From Bacillota bacterium (GTDB taxonomy: Bacteria; Bacillota; Clostridia; Caldicoprobacterales; Xylanivirgaceae): a stretch of 35,688 nt of DNA. The translations under genes were made by a program, and so were the position numbers. Positions 17,715 to 25,628 of the stretch are shown one piece after another. The stretch's first letter is position 1. The number at the start of each line of letters is the position of its first letter. The stretch lies in assembly GCA_023621995.1 (NCBI GenBank), contig JAMOAB010000041.1, positions 1-35,688 of the forward strand, read 5' to 3'. The notes beneath the pieces are model-generated. The model was given only the letters and a program-made list of their open reading frames with translations, was not told the origin of the DNA and did no database searches.

Positions 17715-18947
17715 TTAGTTAAAGATCCTACGTCCCCAACGAAAATGTCTTCTACGATAATCTGAATCTATAGACTCTATTACAACCCTTTTTTTAGAAG
17801 AGCTTGCATGTATAAATTGACCACCGCCTATGTATATACCCGCATGCCCTAGATTACTGTTAGAATTGCTGAAGAATACTAGGTCTCCTGGCTTTAAAGC
17901 ATTCCTACTTGTAATCTTAATTCCTGTTGAACAGTTTGCCTGTGTTGCAGCAGTACGAGGCAAGCTTACGCCTAATTCCCTAAATACATAGCTAGTAAAT
18001 CCAGAACAATCAAAAGCTGATGGACCACTAGCACCATATACATATGGCTTACCTAAATGTCGAGTTGCAACTCCTATGACAGCGCTAGCATTTCCTTTTA
18101 TCGTTGAACCTGAATCGGGCAGTGATGGCTTTGAACCTGGCAATGTCGTTGATCTACTTCCACCTCTACTACTGTTAAGCGCCCGGGCCCTTTCTCTTTC
18201 CCTTTCTCTTCGCTTCTGTTCTTCCCGCTCCGATATAAGCCTCTGTATCTCAGCCTCTAGACCTTTAGAATTTTTCTCTAGCTTATCTAGGTCTGTCTCC
18301 ATCTTCTTTTGTTGTTCTTTGAGCTTAGCAAGTAAGGCTTCCTTTTCCTCTTGCTTCTCTTCAATTGCTTCTTTTTGAGCAACTATCTCCCTCTTTGTAC
18401 CCTCTTCTACTTCTTCCTGGGCTTCCAGAACTTCCTTCCTCTCTTCTATCTCCTCTTTTATAGCTTGCATCTCCTCTAGTACTTCTTGATCTAGAGTCAT
18501 TATCTCCTTTATCATTTCTACCCTATTTAAAAAATCAGTAACACTATTTGCGTCTAGTAAAATTTCTAAATAGGATACATTAGAACTCATATACATAGCA
18601 CATATGCGCTCGTCCATAAGCTCTTTATGGGCATCTGCCTTCCTTATTGCATCCTCTAATTCCTTTTGTGTAAGTTCTATATTCTTCTGAACCTCTTTTA
18701 ATATTTCCTCTATCTCTGTAAGCTGTTTTTTCTTATCGTCAAGATCCGCTTCTATATCTGCAATTTGCTCAATCAGTTCTTGTTGTTCTCCTTTTATCCC
18801 TTCTATATCACTCTTTGTACTCTGTATGTCTTCCTTTACATTCTTTAACTCTTTCTGCTTATCACTTATTGTATCTGCAAATGCAACGGAGCTATAACAA
18901 AAAAGAAGTATAACTATAAGAAGGTAGGAAACCCCCCGTTTTTTCAA
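17715..18947 (-). CDS. coiled-coil murein hydrolase, NlpC/P60 endopeptidase domain
   Basis: 410 residues from TTG 18947; the GTG at 18956 belongs to the GGGGTGAT ribosome binding site. The signal peptide ends AFA. Residues about 25-235 are a coiled coil aligned throughout with the downstream M23 paralogue (ICAMYMSSNVSYLEILLDANSVTDFLNR). After a Ser/Gly/Pro linker, an NlpC/P60 domain occupies about residues 290-410: GKPYVYGASGPSAFDCSGF with the catalytic Cys, LKPGDLVFF, GHAGIYIGGGQFIHA with the catalytic His and the third polar His. This is the CwlO architecture; CwlO is the DL-endopeptidase activated by FtsEX in Bacillus. It lies 40 bp after ftsX. Confidence 0.9.
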   Translation of the reverse strand: MKKRGVSYLLIVILLFCYSSVAFADTISDKQKELKNVKEDIQSTKSDIEGIKGEQQELIEQIADIEADLDDKKKQLTEIEEILKEVQKNIELTQKELEDAIRKADAHKELMDERICAMYMSSNVSYLEILLDANSVTDFLNRVEMIKEIMTLDQEVLEEMQAIKEEIEERKEVLEAQEEVEEGTKREIVAQKEAIEEKQEEKEALLAKLKEQQKKMETDLDKLEKNSKGLEAEIQRLISEREEQKRRERERERARALNSSRGGSRSTTLPGSKPSLPDSGSTIKGNASAVIGVATRHLGKPYVYGASGPSAFDCSGFTSYVFRELGVSLPRTAATQANCSTGIKITSRNALKPGDLVFFSNSNSNLGHAGIYIGGGQFIHASSSKKRVVIESIDSDYRRRHFRWGRRIFN

Positions 18948-18987
18948 GTGAATCACCCCATCTTTTTACACATATAATAATCTTATC

Positions 18988-19899
18988 TCATACCTTTAGA
19001 TGTTTTCTGATTGACATTCCACTTCCGATAACACCTACTGATACGCCTACGAGGATAAACACAAATAATATATTGTATATCACATCTCCAAGTGGCAACA
19101 GTCTAAATATGTTCACAAAGAAGCCCTCTGCAAGATGTTGCCCTGCCAGTTTATTCAACACATATTGGTATAGTGGTGTTATTATGGCAATTGCAATTAG
19201 ACTGCCGGTAATTCCAATTGTAAAACCTTCGATTATAAATGGCCAACGAATATACCAATCAGTGGCCCCTATATATTTCATTATGTTTATTTCCCGTCGC
19301 CTAGAGTATACTGTGAGCCTTACTGTGTTATGGATTATTATGGCCGCAATTATGGCAAGTATTATAACAACTGCTGCCCCCACCAGCCTTACACTATGCA
19401 CCACCTTTCCTATAGATTCTGCTACTTCTTTACTATAGTTTACCTTCATGACCTGAGGTAATAGCTTGGCCTTTGAAGCTATATCCTCTGTATATTCTGG
19501 CTTCTCTATGCCAATTATAAATGAATGGGGCAAAGGATTTTTATCCCCATCATAGCCATCTAGAAGATAAGCTTTATCATCTAACTCTTCTCTCCATTTA
19601 GCAAGGGCAGAAGATTTTGATACAAATTCTACCTCCCTTACCCCGTCCCACTTTTCCATCTTTGACTCAATTGCCTTGATATCAGAGTAGCTTACATCTT
19701 TATCTAAAAATACAGTTACCTCCGATTTGGCTTCTAAATCATCCATTAGATAATTTAAATTTAGCACTATTAACATGACAACACCCAATACACATAGTGC
19801 TGCCGCTATAGCCACTATGGAAGCAACTGACATGGTCTTATTGCCAAAGGCATTTTTAAAGCCTTGCTTAAAGAAAGATTTCCATGTCCTAAGCTTCAT
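18988..19899 (-). CDS. ftsX: cell-division ABC transporter-like permease FtsX
   Basis: 303 residues from ATG 19899, eight bases after AAAGGTGG; an ATG at 19923 would place that site inside the gene. Layout is typical: cytosolic MKLRTWKSFFKQGFKNAFGNKTMSVASI, membrane helix 1 (about 27-50), a large extracytoplasmic loop with LEAKSEVTVFLDKDVSY and PLPHSFIIGIEKPE, then three C-terminal helices after YSKEVAESIGKVVHSVRL, including YSRRREINIMKYIGATDWYIRWPFIIEG. FtsX relays FtsE ATP hydrolysis through the loop to coiled-coil hydrolases. It overlaps ftsE by 11 nt and is followed by two such hydrolases. Confidence 0.95.
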   Translation of the reverse strand: MKLRTWKSFFKQGFKNAFGNKTMSVASIVAIAAALCVLGVVMLIVLNLNYLMDDLEAKSEVTVFLDKDVSYSDIKAIESKMEKWDGVREVEFVSKSSALAKWREELDDKAYLLDGYDGDKNPLPHSFIIGIEKPEYTEDIASKAKLLPQVMKVNYSKEVAESIGKVVHSVRLVGAAVVIILAIIAAIIIHNTVRLTVYSRRREINIMKYIGATDWYIRWPFIIEGFTIGITGSLIAIAIITPLYQYVLNKLAGQHLAEGFFVNIFRLLPLGDVIYNILFVFILVGVSVGVIGSGMSIRKHLKV

Positions 19900-20575
19900 T
19901 GAAATAACCACCTTTTTCCTCATCTCTTACTATAACGCCATTTTTTAAAGTTATTACCCTCTTTTCCATGGAGTCTACTATATCTTTTGCATGTGTGGCC
20001 ATTATAACTGTAGTACCACGTCTATTTGCCATCTCTATTATCTCCATTATCTCTTCCGCTGTGGCTGGATCTAAATTCCCTGATGGCTCATCTGCAATCA
20101 AGATTGAGGGATTGTTTACAAGGGCCCTCGCTAATGCCACTCTTTGCTGTTCACCACCAGAAAGTTCGTTGGGGTAACACTTGGCTTTAGATGATAACCC
20201 TACCATACCAAGGAGCATAGGTACCTTACGGCGAATCTCCTTTCTAGGAGCTTCCACTATCTCCATGGCAAAAGCTACATTATCATATATATTTCTATCA
20301 GATAATAATCTAAAATCCTGAAATACTACTCCAAGCCCCCTACGATAATAGGGAATTTCACTTCGCTTCATATCGGACAGACTCTGGCCACCTACTATTA
20401 TATCACCTGATGTAGGTTCTATCTCTTTCAAAAGTAATTTTATAATAGTAGATTTACCTGCTCCGCTTTCTCCTACAAAAAAGACAAATTCCCCATTCTG
20501 TATGGTAAAACTCGCATTTGATAGGGCTTTAACTCCATTGGAATATACCTTTTCAACATCTCTAAATTCAATCAA
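19889..20575 (-). CDS. ftsE: cell-division ATP-binding protein FtsE
   Basis: 228 residues from TTG 20575, eight bases after AGGAG. The upstream GTG at 20584 touches that site and is rejected. The start overlaps the regulator stop as TTGA, implying coupling. ABC motifs: Walker A GESGAGKSTIIKLL near residue 36, Q-loop VVFQDFRLL, signature LSGGEQQRVALARAL, Walker B ILIADEPSGNLDP, H-loop ATHAKD. FtsE energises FtsX and thereby controls peptidoglycan hydrolases during elongation or division. Confidence 0.95.
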   Translation of the reverse strand: MIEFRDVEKVYSNGVKALSNASFTIQNGEFVFFVGESGAGKSTIIKLLLKEIEPTSGDIIVGGQSLSDMKRSEIPYYRRGLGVVFQDFRLLSDRNIYDNVAFAMEIVEAPRKEIRRKVPMLLGMVGLSSKAKCYPNELSGGEQQRVALARALVNNPSILIADEPSGNLDPATAEEIMEIIEMANRRGTTVIMATHAKDIVDSMEKRVITLKNGVIVRDEEKGGYFNEA

Positions 20576-21660
20576 TTTGAACACTCCTGTACATGTCTAT
20601 CCATCATCATCATTATTTTAAAAGTAACTGCATCGTGAAAATTTCTGAGGTCAAGCCCCATTACCTTTTGTATCTTGTCCAACCTATATACTAATGTATT
20701 TCTGTGAATATAAAGCTGCCTTGAAGTCTCACTTAAGTTCAAGCTGTTTTCAAAAAATTTCTCAATTGTGAGTATCATTTCATCATTAAATACACTTTCC
20801 AACTCATCATAGAATATATCCTCATAAAACTTCTCGTATACTTCAGCAGGTATCTCATATAAAAATCGTTCTAAAAGTAATGCATTATACATATATATTC
20901 TATTATTGGGATCATAAATCCTGCCTACTTCTATAGCTTTTTGCGCTTCATTATAAGAATCTCTAATGCCGAAAATATTTTTTTTAGTTCGTCCTACACC
21001 GATATGTGCCTTTATGGATATCTCGTTTAATATGGTATCTTCCATGGCACCGGCTAATTCAATAAGTTCATCATCATCCAAATCCTCTGATATCATTTTT
21101 GCAAGGAGTATAGTGCGACTATCGACTGCTATCCACATATCCCCTTCATCATTTGAAAATGCATCTGTCAACACATCGAATACACTCTGGACGCTAGTAT
21201 CCATTGTCTGAATTATAAACGCACATCGGGGGGTGTTTATATTTATCTTATATTCTCTACAGTAATCTTCTAGTTCCATCTCATCTATCTGATTATATAG
21301 AAACCTTCTTATCATCTCTTCCTTACTCACTTTTTGATGGGAAGATCTTATACATACATCTAATAGGGAGACTGCTAATATACAATAGTTTCTAATGGTT
21401 TGTGTAGTACCTTCCATACATATATAGTATGGAATTGTCCTATCTACAAAAAAGCGCATGTATGTCCTACCCTCGTGCACAAAACTAGATTTTACATCCC
21501 GTTCTATAACCTTTTTTATAAAGGGAACCATTTCCCCTATCGTTTCTCTTTCACTACTCGCTACAACTGTTCCAGTGATATCTATTATGGATGTCGGAAT
21601 CTGAATGTTTTTTATGACTTTATCTAATACCTTTTGCATTCTCTTCTCGGTCAACAACAT
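20572..21660 (-). CDS. CdaR/PucR-type transcriptional regulator
   Basis: 362 residues from ATG 21660 (AGGTGA just upstream; neighbouring TTG codons 3 and 6 bases on are alternatives). An N-terminal sensor segment (LTEKRMQKVLDKVIKNIQIPTSIIDITGTVVASS) resembles the sugar-diacid recognition domain. The middle (about 135-270) has the degenerate GGDEF-like fold with IGVGRTKKNIFGIRDSYNEAQKAIEVGR. The C-terminus is a PucR-type helix-turn-helix: FFENSLNLSETSRQLYIHRNTLVYRLDKIQKVMGLDLRNF. As first gene of the ftsEX-hydrolase operon it may autoregulate it. The ligand is unknown; diacid sensing is only a family prior. Confidence 0.85.
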   Translation of the reverse strand: MLLTEKRMQKVLDKVIKNIQIPTSIIDITGTVVASSERETIGEMVPFIKKVIERDVKSSFVHEGRTYMRFFVDRTIPYYICMEGTTQTIRNYCILAVSLLDVCIRSSHQKVSKEEMIRRFLYNQIDEMELEDYCREYKININTPRCAFIIQTMDTSVQSVFDVLTDAFSNDEGDMWIAVDSRTILLAKMISEDLDDDELIELAGAMEDTILNEISIKAHIGVGRTKKNIFGIRDSYNEAQKAIEVGRIYDPNNRIYMYNALLLERFLYEIPAEVYEKFYEDIFYDELESVFNDEMILTIEKFFENSLNLSETSRQLYIHRNTLVYRLDKIQKVMGLDLRNFHDAVTFKIMMMMDRHVQECSN

Positions 21661-21698
21661 ACTCACCTGCCATATCTGTTTACACATTCTATATAAAC

Positions 21699-21727
21699 AT
21701 TATACATCATTTTTCCCGTTTGGTGAA
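21699..21727 (-). promoter_or_regulatory. sigma-A promoter of the cdaR-like/ftsEX/hydrolase operon
   Basis: Minus strand -35 TTCACC (21727-21722, 4 of 6 consensus bases), 17-bp spacer, -10 TATAAT (21704-21699). It lies about 40 bp before the regulator start. Confidence 0.6.
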
Positions 21728-21747
21728 TGGTATATAAAAGAAAAAAC

Positions 21748-21797
21748 AAAAAAGCAGAGATCTTATCTTTGTATTAAGATAATAATTCTGCTTTTTT
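21748..21797 (-). terminator. strong terminator after the MsmX-like gene
   Basis: Outer stem A6-GCAGA (21748-21758) with TCTGC-T6 (21787-21797), and an inner stem TTATCTT/AAGATAA. It can act in both directions. It ends the MsmX-like transcript 27 bp past its stop and insulates the ftsEX operon. Confidence 0.85.
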
Positions 21798-21823
21798 GTA
21801 ACAATTCCATATTGTTTAGTTTC

Positions 21824-22939
21824 CTACTTAGTGAGCAATGTCTCTTCAGTATCCTTATCAAAGAAATGAAGTCTGTTAGGATCAAGGGCAATACGAATTG
21901 TATCACCAGATCTTGCAGTGGATCTAGGATCTACTCTAGCAACGACATTTCGTCCTGATATACTGAGATATAAGTAAGTCTCTGAACCCATGAGTTCAAC
22001 AACGTCTACATATGCCTTGACAGTACTATCAGTTGCGCTCTGAAGGAATATCTCTTCATCGTGCATATCTTCAGGTCTAATACCCATTATAACTTCCTTA
22101 CCAATGTAAGACGGATCTTTAAACTGTTTAACCTTACCTTCTGGTATCTTTATCTTATTGTCTTCAAATACAGCGAATACATCGTCGCCCTCTTTGACAA
22201 GGGTAACATCGATAAAGTTCATCTGAGGACTGCCAATAAATCCTGCAACAAATAGGTTTACTGGGTGATCATATAGATTCTGAGGTGTGTCAATCTGTTG
22301 GACAAATCCGTCTTTCATAACGACAATTCTAGTTCCCATTGTCATGGCCTCGGTTTGGTCGTGTGTAACGTATATGAATGTAGTCTGTAGTCTGTTATGA
22401 AGTTTGGTTATCTCCGTTCTCATCTGAACCCTAAGCTTTGCATCTAAGTTAGATAGAGGTTCGTCCATCAAGAACACCTTTGGCTCACGAACTATAGCAC
22501 GCCCGAGAGCAACCCTCTGCCTTTGTCCACCAGATAGAGCCTTTGGCTTTCTGTTTAGTAGATGCTCTATATCTAGAATTCTTGCTGCCTCTTTAACTCT
22601 TCTGTCAATCTCTGCCTTAGGTGTCTTACGTAGTTTAAGCCCGAATGCCATATTGTCATAGACTGTCATATGAGGATATAGGGCATAGTTCTGGAAGACC
22701 ATTGCAATATCTCTATCCTTAGGAGCAACATCATTCATGAGTTTATCACCAATGTATAGTTCTCCCTCTGTTATCTCCTCTAGTCCTGCTACCATTCGAA
22801 GTGTTGTAGATTTTCCGCATCCGGAAGGTCCTACTAATACTATAAACTCTTTATCAGCAATATCAATATTAAAATCACTAACAGCAGTTACTCCGCCTGG
22901 GTAGACTTTGTAGATATTTTTTAAAGTCACACTTGCCAT
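21824..22939 (-). CDS. sugar ABC transporter ATPase, MsmX/UgpC/MalK type
   Basis: 371 residues from ATG 22939 with GGAGGGG six bases upstream; a longer frame to 23053 would start in the promoter. N-terminal ATPase: [20 protein letters not shown], Walker [18 protein letters not shown]-loop [15 protein letters not shown], signature [16 protein letters not shown], Walker [27 protein letters not shown]. The C-terminal part (about 240-371) is the OB/TOBE regulatory domain with [13 protein letters not shown] and [15 protein letters not shown]. No permease or binding-protein gene lies nearby, so it fits the MsmX model of one ATPase serving several sugar importers. Gene name is left open between msmX and ugpC. 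Confidence 0.92.
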   Translation of the reverse strand: MASVTLKNIYKVYPGGVTAVSDFNIDIADKEFIVLVGPSGCGKSTTLRMVAGLEEITEGELYIGDKLMNDVAPKDRDIAMVFQNYALYPHMTVYDNMAFGLKLRKTPKAEIDRRVKEAARILDIEHLLNRKPKALSGGQRQRVALGRAIVREPKVFLMDEPLSNLDAKLRVQMRTEITKLHNRLQTTFIYVTHDQTEAMTMGTRIVVMKDGFVQQIDTPQNLYDHPVNLFVAGFIGSPQMNFIDVTLVKEGDDVFAVFEDNKIKIPEGKVKQFKDPSYIGKEVIMGIRPEDMHDEEIFLQSATDSTVKAYVDVVELMGSETYLYLSISGRNVVARVDPRSTARSGDTIRIALDPNRLHFFDKDTEETLLTK

Positions 22940-22961
22940 TAAAACCCCTCCATAATTTTTA

Positions 22962-22983
22962 TTTGCATCCCCCCGGATGCAAA
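22962..22983 (-). promoter_or_regulatory. perfect palindrome in the MsmX-like gene leader
   Basis: TTTGCATCC and GGATGCAAA, perfect 9-bp arms, flank a 4-nt loop of identical bases (GGGG on the mRNA). It lies in the 5' leader, between the -10 and the ribosome binding site. No T-tract follows on the minus strand, so it is not a terminator. It could be a repressor operator or an mRNA-stabilising hairpin. Confidence 0.5.
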
Positions 22984-23008
22984 ATTTTTTACTTCTTAGT
23001 CTATGTAT

Positions 23009-23037
23009 ATTATATATACAGTAGGAAAATATGACTA
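23009..23037 (-). promoter_or_regulatory. candidate sigma-A promoter of the MsmX-like gene
   Basis: Minus strand -35 TAGTCA (23037-23032, 4 of 6), 17-bp spacer, -10 TATAAT (23014-23009). Start near 23002 puts the 22961-22983 palindrome early in the leader. Confidence 0.5.
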
Positions 23038-23157
23038 TAGCCATTATTAACAAAAATATTATAGTTATTTTTGAAAATGTTGCATAAACTCGTCTTATTT
23101 CTGAATTTCATTATACCATATTTTATTACTTTGTCAAAGAAATTTACACAAATATCC

Positions 23158-23186
23158 TTGTATTATTATGCACTGTATTGTATAAT
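23158..23186 (+). promoter_or_regulatory. argC promoter
   Basis: -35 TTGTAT (23158-23163), 17-bp spacer, -10 TATAAT (23181-23186). Both elements are overlapped by ARG boxes. Start near 23193 gives a leader of about 33 nt to ATG 23226. Confidence 0.65.
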
Positions 23187-23192
23187 TATTAG
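23159..23192 (+). promoter_or_regulatory. tandem ARG boxes at argC (ArgR operator)
   Basis: TGTATTATTATGCA (23159-23172) matches the core ARG-box pattern TG-N-AT-WWWW-AT-N-CA at every fixed position. TGTATAATTATTAG (23179-23192) matches all but the last two bases. Their centres are exactly 20 bp apart, about two helical turns, as expected for an ArgR hexamer bound to two boxes. They cover the -35 and -10, implying repression by arginine. Confidence 0.75.
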
Positions 23193-23225
23193 TATATTTA
23201 TTACAATTCCCATGGAGGTCATATT

Positions 23226-24266
23226 ATGATAAACGTTAGTATAATTGGTTCAACTGGATATGCTGGTATTGAGCTTTTACGGCTACTTATGGGCCATCCT
23301 AAAGTACATATCTCCCACTTGGTTTCCCAAAGCCATGCCGGCGAATCTATATCCAATATATATCCTAACTTCAAAGGCGTATATGAAAAAATATGCAGTC
23401 CTTTGGATATTGATACCATAGCCAAAGACAGCGATATAGTGTTTACAAGTCTCCCCCATGGTGCTTCTGACAGTATTGTGCACTTTGTACATGACAAGGG
23501 TGTAAAAATTATAGATTTAAGTGGAGACTATAGGTATGAGAACTTAGACATATATGAAAAATGGTACAATAGGATTCACCAAAACCCTCATCTATTGGAT
23601 ATATCTGTATATGGACTACCTGAACTCTATCGAGAAGATATACAAAAGGCAACTATTGTCGCCAACCCTGGATGTTATAGCACATGTTCTATACTTGGCA
23701 TTGCTCCACTGATTGCCAATAATTTAGTAGAGCCAAATTCTGTAATAATTGACGCAAAATCGGGGACTACCGGCGCCGGCAAGACTCTATCCCAGGGACT
23801 TCACTTCTCCGAATTGGATGAAAATATGCGTGCATATAAAATCGCAACACATAGGCACACATCGGAGATAGAAGAAAAGTTAAGTCTTCTTGCACATGAA
23901 GATATAAAGCTGTCCTTCACCCCCCATCTTATACCTATAAAACGTGGGATTTTATGTACCATATATGCAAATTTAAACAGTGGCTATCCCTTCCATTATA
24001 TATATGATATATATAGGGAGTTCTATGACAACGAACCCTTCATAGAAATATACGATAAAGGGGAGCTTCCCGAGCCTAAATTTGTAAATGGATCTAACGC
24101 CTGTCATATAGGGTTTGCAATAGATAATAGGCTAAACAGAATAGTTATTGTATGTACACTAGATAATCTCATAAAGGGAGCCAGTGGTCAGGCTATACAA
24201 AACATGAATATAATGTTTGGATTAGATGAAACCACAGGAATTAAAACTCCTGCATGGTATCTGTAA
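23226..24266 (+). CDS. argC: N-acetyl-gamma-glutamyl-phosphate reductase
   Basis: 346 residues, normal length. ArgC reduces N-acetylglutamyl phosphate to the semialdehyde with NADPH. Seen: the dinucleotide motif GSTGYAGIELLRLL at the start, SLPHGAS, DLSGDYR, the active-site Cys in ANPGCYSTCS near residue 150, SGTTGAGKTLSQGLHFSE, YKIATHRHTSEIEE and a C-terminal NLIKGASGQAIQNMN. GGAGG precedes ATG 23226 by eight bases. It is the first gene of the arginine region, under ArgR boxes. The usual next gene, argJ, is absent; argB follows after 103 bp. Confidence 0.95.
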   Translation: MINVSIIGSTGYAGIELLRLLMGHPKVHISHLVSQSHAGESISNIYPNFKGVYEKICSPLDIDTIAKDSDIVFTSLPHGASDSIVHFVHDKGVKIIDLSGDYRYENLDIYEKWYNRIHQNPHLLDISVYGLPELYREDIQKATIVANPGCYSTCSILGIAPLIANNLVEPNSVIIDAKSGTTGAGKTLSQGLHFSELDENMRAYKIATHRHTSEIEEKLSLLAHEDIKLSFTPHLIPIKRGILCTIYANLNSGYPFHYIYDIYREFYDNEPFIEIYDKGELPEPKFVNGSNACHIGFAIDNRLNRIVIVCTLDNLIKGASGQAIQNMNIMFGLDETTGIKTPAWYL

Positions 24267-24369
24267 ACTATTAATTAAAAAATAGTGTCTATTGACTGTG
24301 TTGGCTTATCCCAAATCTTTATTTCCATTGAATTTATGCAAAAATTTTGTTCAAGGAGGATCGTAAAGT

Positions 24370-25233
24370 ATGAATGGACATATTCAAAGGGCAAACATAT
24401 TGGTGGAAGCCCTTCCATACATTCAAAAACTCAGTGGCAAAACGGTGGTTGTTAAATATGGTGGCAATGCAATGATAGACAGTGCAATAACTCGGACTAT
24501 CATGCAAGATATAGTGCTACTAAAATATGTAGGGGTAAACCCCATAGTTGTACACGGTGGTGGACCTGAGATAAATAGGGTGTTAAGTAACCTAGACATA
24601 GAGTCAAAATTCCATAATGGACTTAGAATAACTGACAAAGATTCTATAGAGGTAGTAGAGATGGTCCTCACAGGCAAGATAAATAACAATATAGTCGCCG
24701 AACTCAATATGCTAGGTGGAAGTGCTGTGGGACTTTGCGGTAAGGATGCTAAGCTTATAGAGGCAGAAAAAAAAGCTCCCACAGATGGTGTTGATCTGGG
24801 TTACGTAGGCGAGGTAAAAGCTATCAATCACAAAGTGTTAGAACTGTTAAGCCAGGATGAATATATACCTGTCGTTGCACCCATTGGTATAGGACCTGAT
24901 GGTCATACCTACAATATAAATGCCGATACTGTGGCAGGTGAAATTGCCGCAGCCCTTAAGGCAGAGAAACTCATATTTTTAACCGATATAGATGGTATCT
25001 ATAGAGATCCAGACAATCCTGACTCCCTCCTATCGGTAGTAATGGTAGATGAGGTATATAGGCTAATTGACAAGGGAATAATAAGTGGAGGCATGATTCC
25101 AAAGGTGATGGGATGTATAAAGGGAATAGAAAAGGGAGTCAATAGAACCCATATATTGAATGGCACCTTACCCCATCCTATACTATTGGAAATATTTACT
25201 GACACTGGTATTGGCACAATGGTAACTAAGTAA
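24370..25233 (+). CDS. argB: acetylglutamate kinase
   Basis: 287 residues, amino-acid kinase family. ArgB phosphorylates N-acetylglutamate ahead of ArgC. Seen: [10 protein letters not shown] near residue 27, [13 protein letters not shown], the substrate stretch [60 protein letters not shown] and SGGMIPK near the C-terminus. The N-terminal helix [16 protein letters not shown] is present, as in arginine-inhibitable hexameric enzymes, so feedback inhibition is possible. AAGGAGG lies ten bases before ATG 24370. The 103-bp gap after argC shows no further gene, and no convincing promoter. Confidence 0.95.
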   Translation: MNGHIQRANILVEALPYIQKLSGKTVVVKYGGNAMIDSAITRTIMQDIVLLKYVGVNPIVVHGGGPEINRVLSNLDIESKFHNGLRITDKDSIEVVEMVLTGKINNNIVAELNMLGGSAVGLCGKDAKLIEAEKKAPTDGVDLGYVGEVKAINHKVLELLSQDEYIPVVAPIGIGPDGHTYNINADTVAGEIAAALKAEKLIFLTDIDGIYRDPDNPDSLLSVVMVDEVYRLIDKGIISGGMIPKVMGCIKGIEKGVNRTHILNGTLPHPILLEIFTDTGIGTMVTK

Positions 25234-25318
25234 TGGATATTTTTTATAATATTCATAATTTGTTCACAAATAGTTTATCTTCTATTCGCAAATAATTGCT
25301 ATTATATAAATGGTCAAC

Positions 25319-25342
25319 ACATAGGATGTTAAGTTCCTATGT
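25319..25342 (+). terminator. small hairpin after argB
   Basis: ACATAGGA (25319-25326) pairs with TCCTATGT (25335-25342) around an 8-nt loop. The tail is AT-rich but has no clear T-run, so it is a weak terminator candidate ahead of the stronger hairpin. Confidence 0.4.
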
Positions 25343-25377
25343 ATTCTAAAAAGTTTATCCTCCATAATATATAAATT

Positions 25378-25412
25378 GAGACCGCCTAAGTATATATTAT
25401 ATAGGCGGTCTC
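25378..25412 (+). terminator. terminator of argC-argB
   Basis: A perfect GC-rich 10-bp stem, GAGACCGCCT (25378-25387) with AGGCGGTCTC (25403-25412), and an AT-only inner region. It is followed by GGTGTCTTTATAG, with only a short T-run. Confidence 0.6.
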
Positions 25413-25493
25413 GGTGTCTTTATAGCTTTATTCTACAACATGGACAAATATTTGTAAATGCATATCTATAACGGGTATAAAAAATGCATATCT

Positions 25494-25523
25494 TAATATT
25501 TATAATACTGTATAGCATATTAT
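25494..25523 (+). promoter_or_regulatory. candidate sigma-E promoter of spoVB
   Basis: TAATATT (25494-25500) fits the Bacillus sigma-E -35 pattern KMATATT. After 15 bp, CATATTAT (25516-25523) fits 6 of 8 bases of the -10 CATACAMT. It lies about 100 bp before the spoVB start, in line with mother-cell expression of that gene. Confidence 0.45.
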
Positions 25524-25628
25524 ACCAAGCTATCAGCCTAATATGACACATATAATAAGATAAAACTTACATCCCCTCAGAGATATGCTATAAGTATGTG
25601 TAATATATAAAAATATGGAGGAATTATA

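Larger units (their letters stand above)
25234..25628. other. 395-bp intergenic region between argB and spoVB
   Basis: No gene is seen. It holds two hairpins (25319-25342 and 25378-25412) that should end the argC-argB transcript, then AT-rich DNA with a sigma-E-like promoter at 25494-25523 and the spoVB leader. Confidence 0.6.

Noticed and set aside
22962-22983. Palindrome as intrinsic terminator
   Set aside because: No T-tract follows on the transcribed strand, and a strong ribosome binding site and gene follow closely.
24267-24369. Independent argB promoter (TTGACT at 24292)
   Set aside because: No acceptable -10 lies 16-18 bp downstream and no ARG box matches, so co-transcription with argC is simpler.
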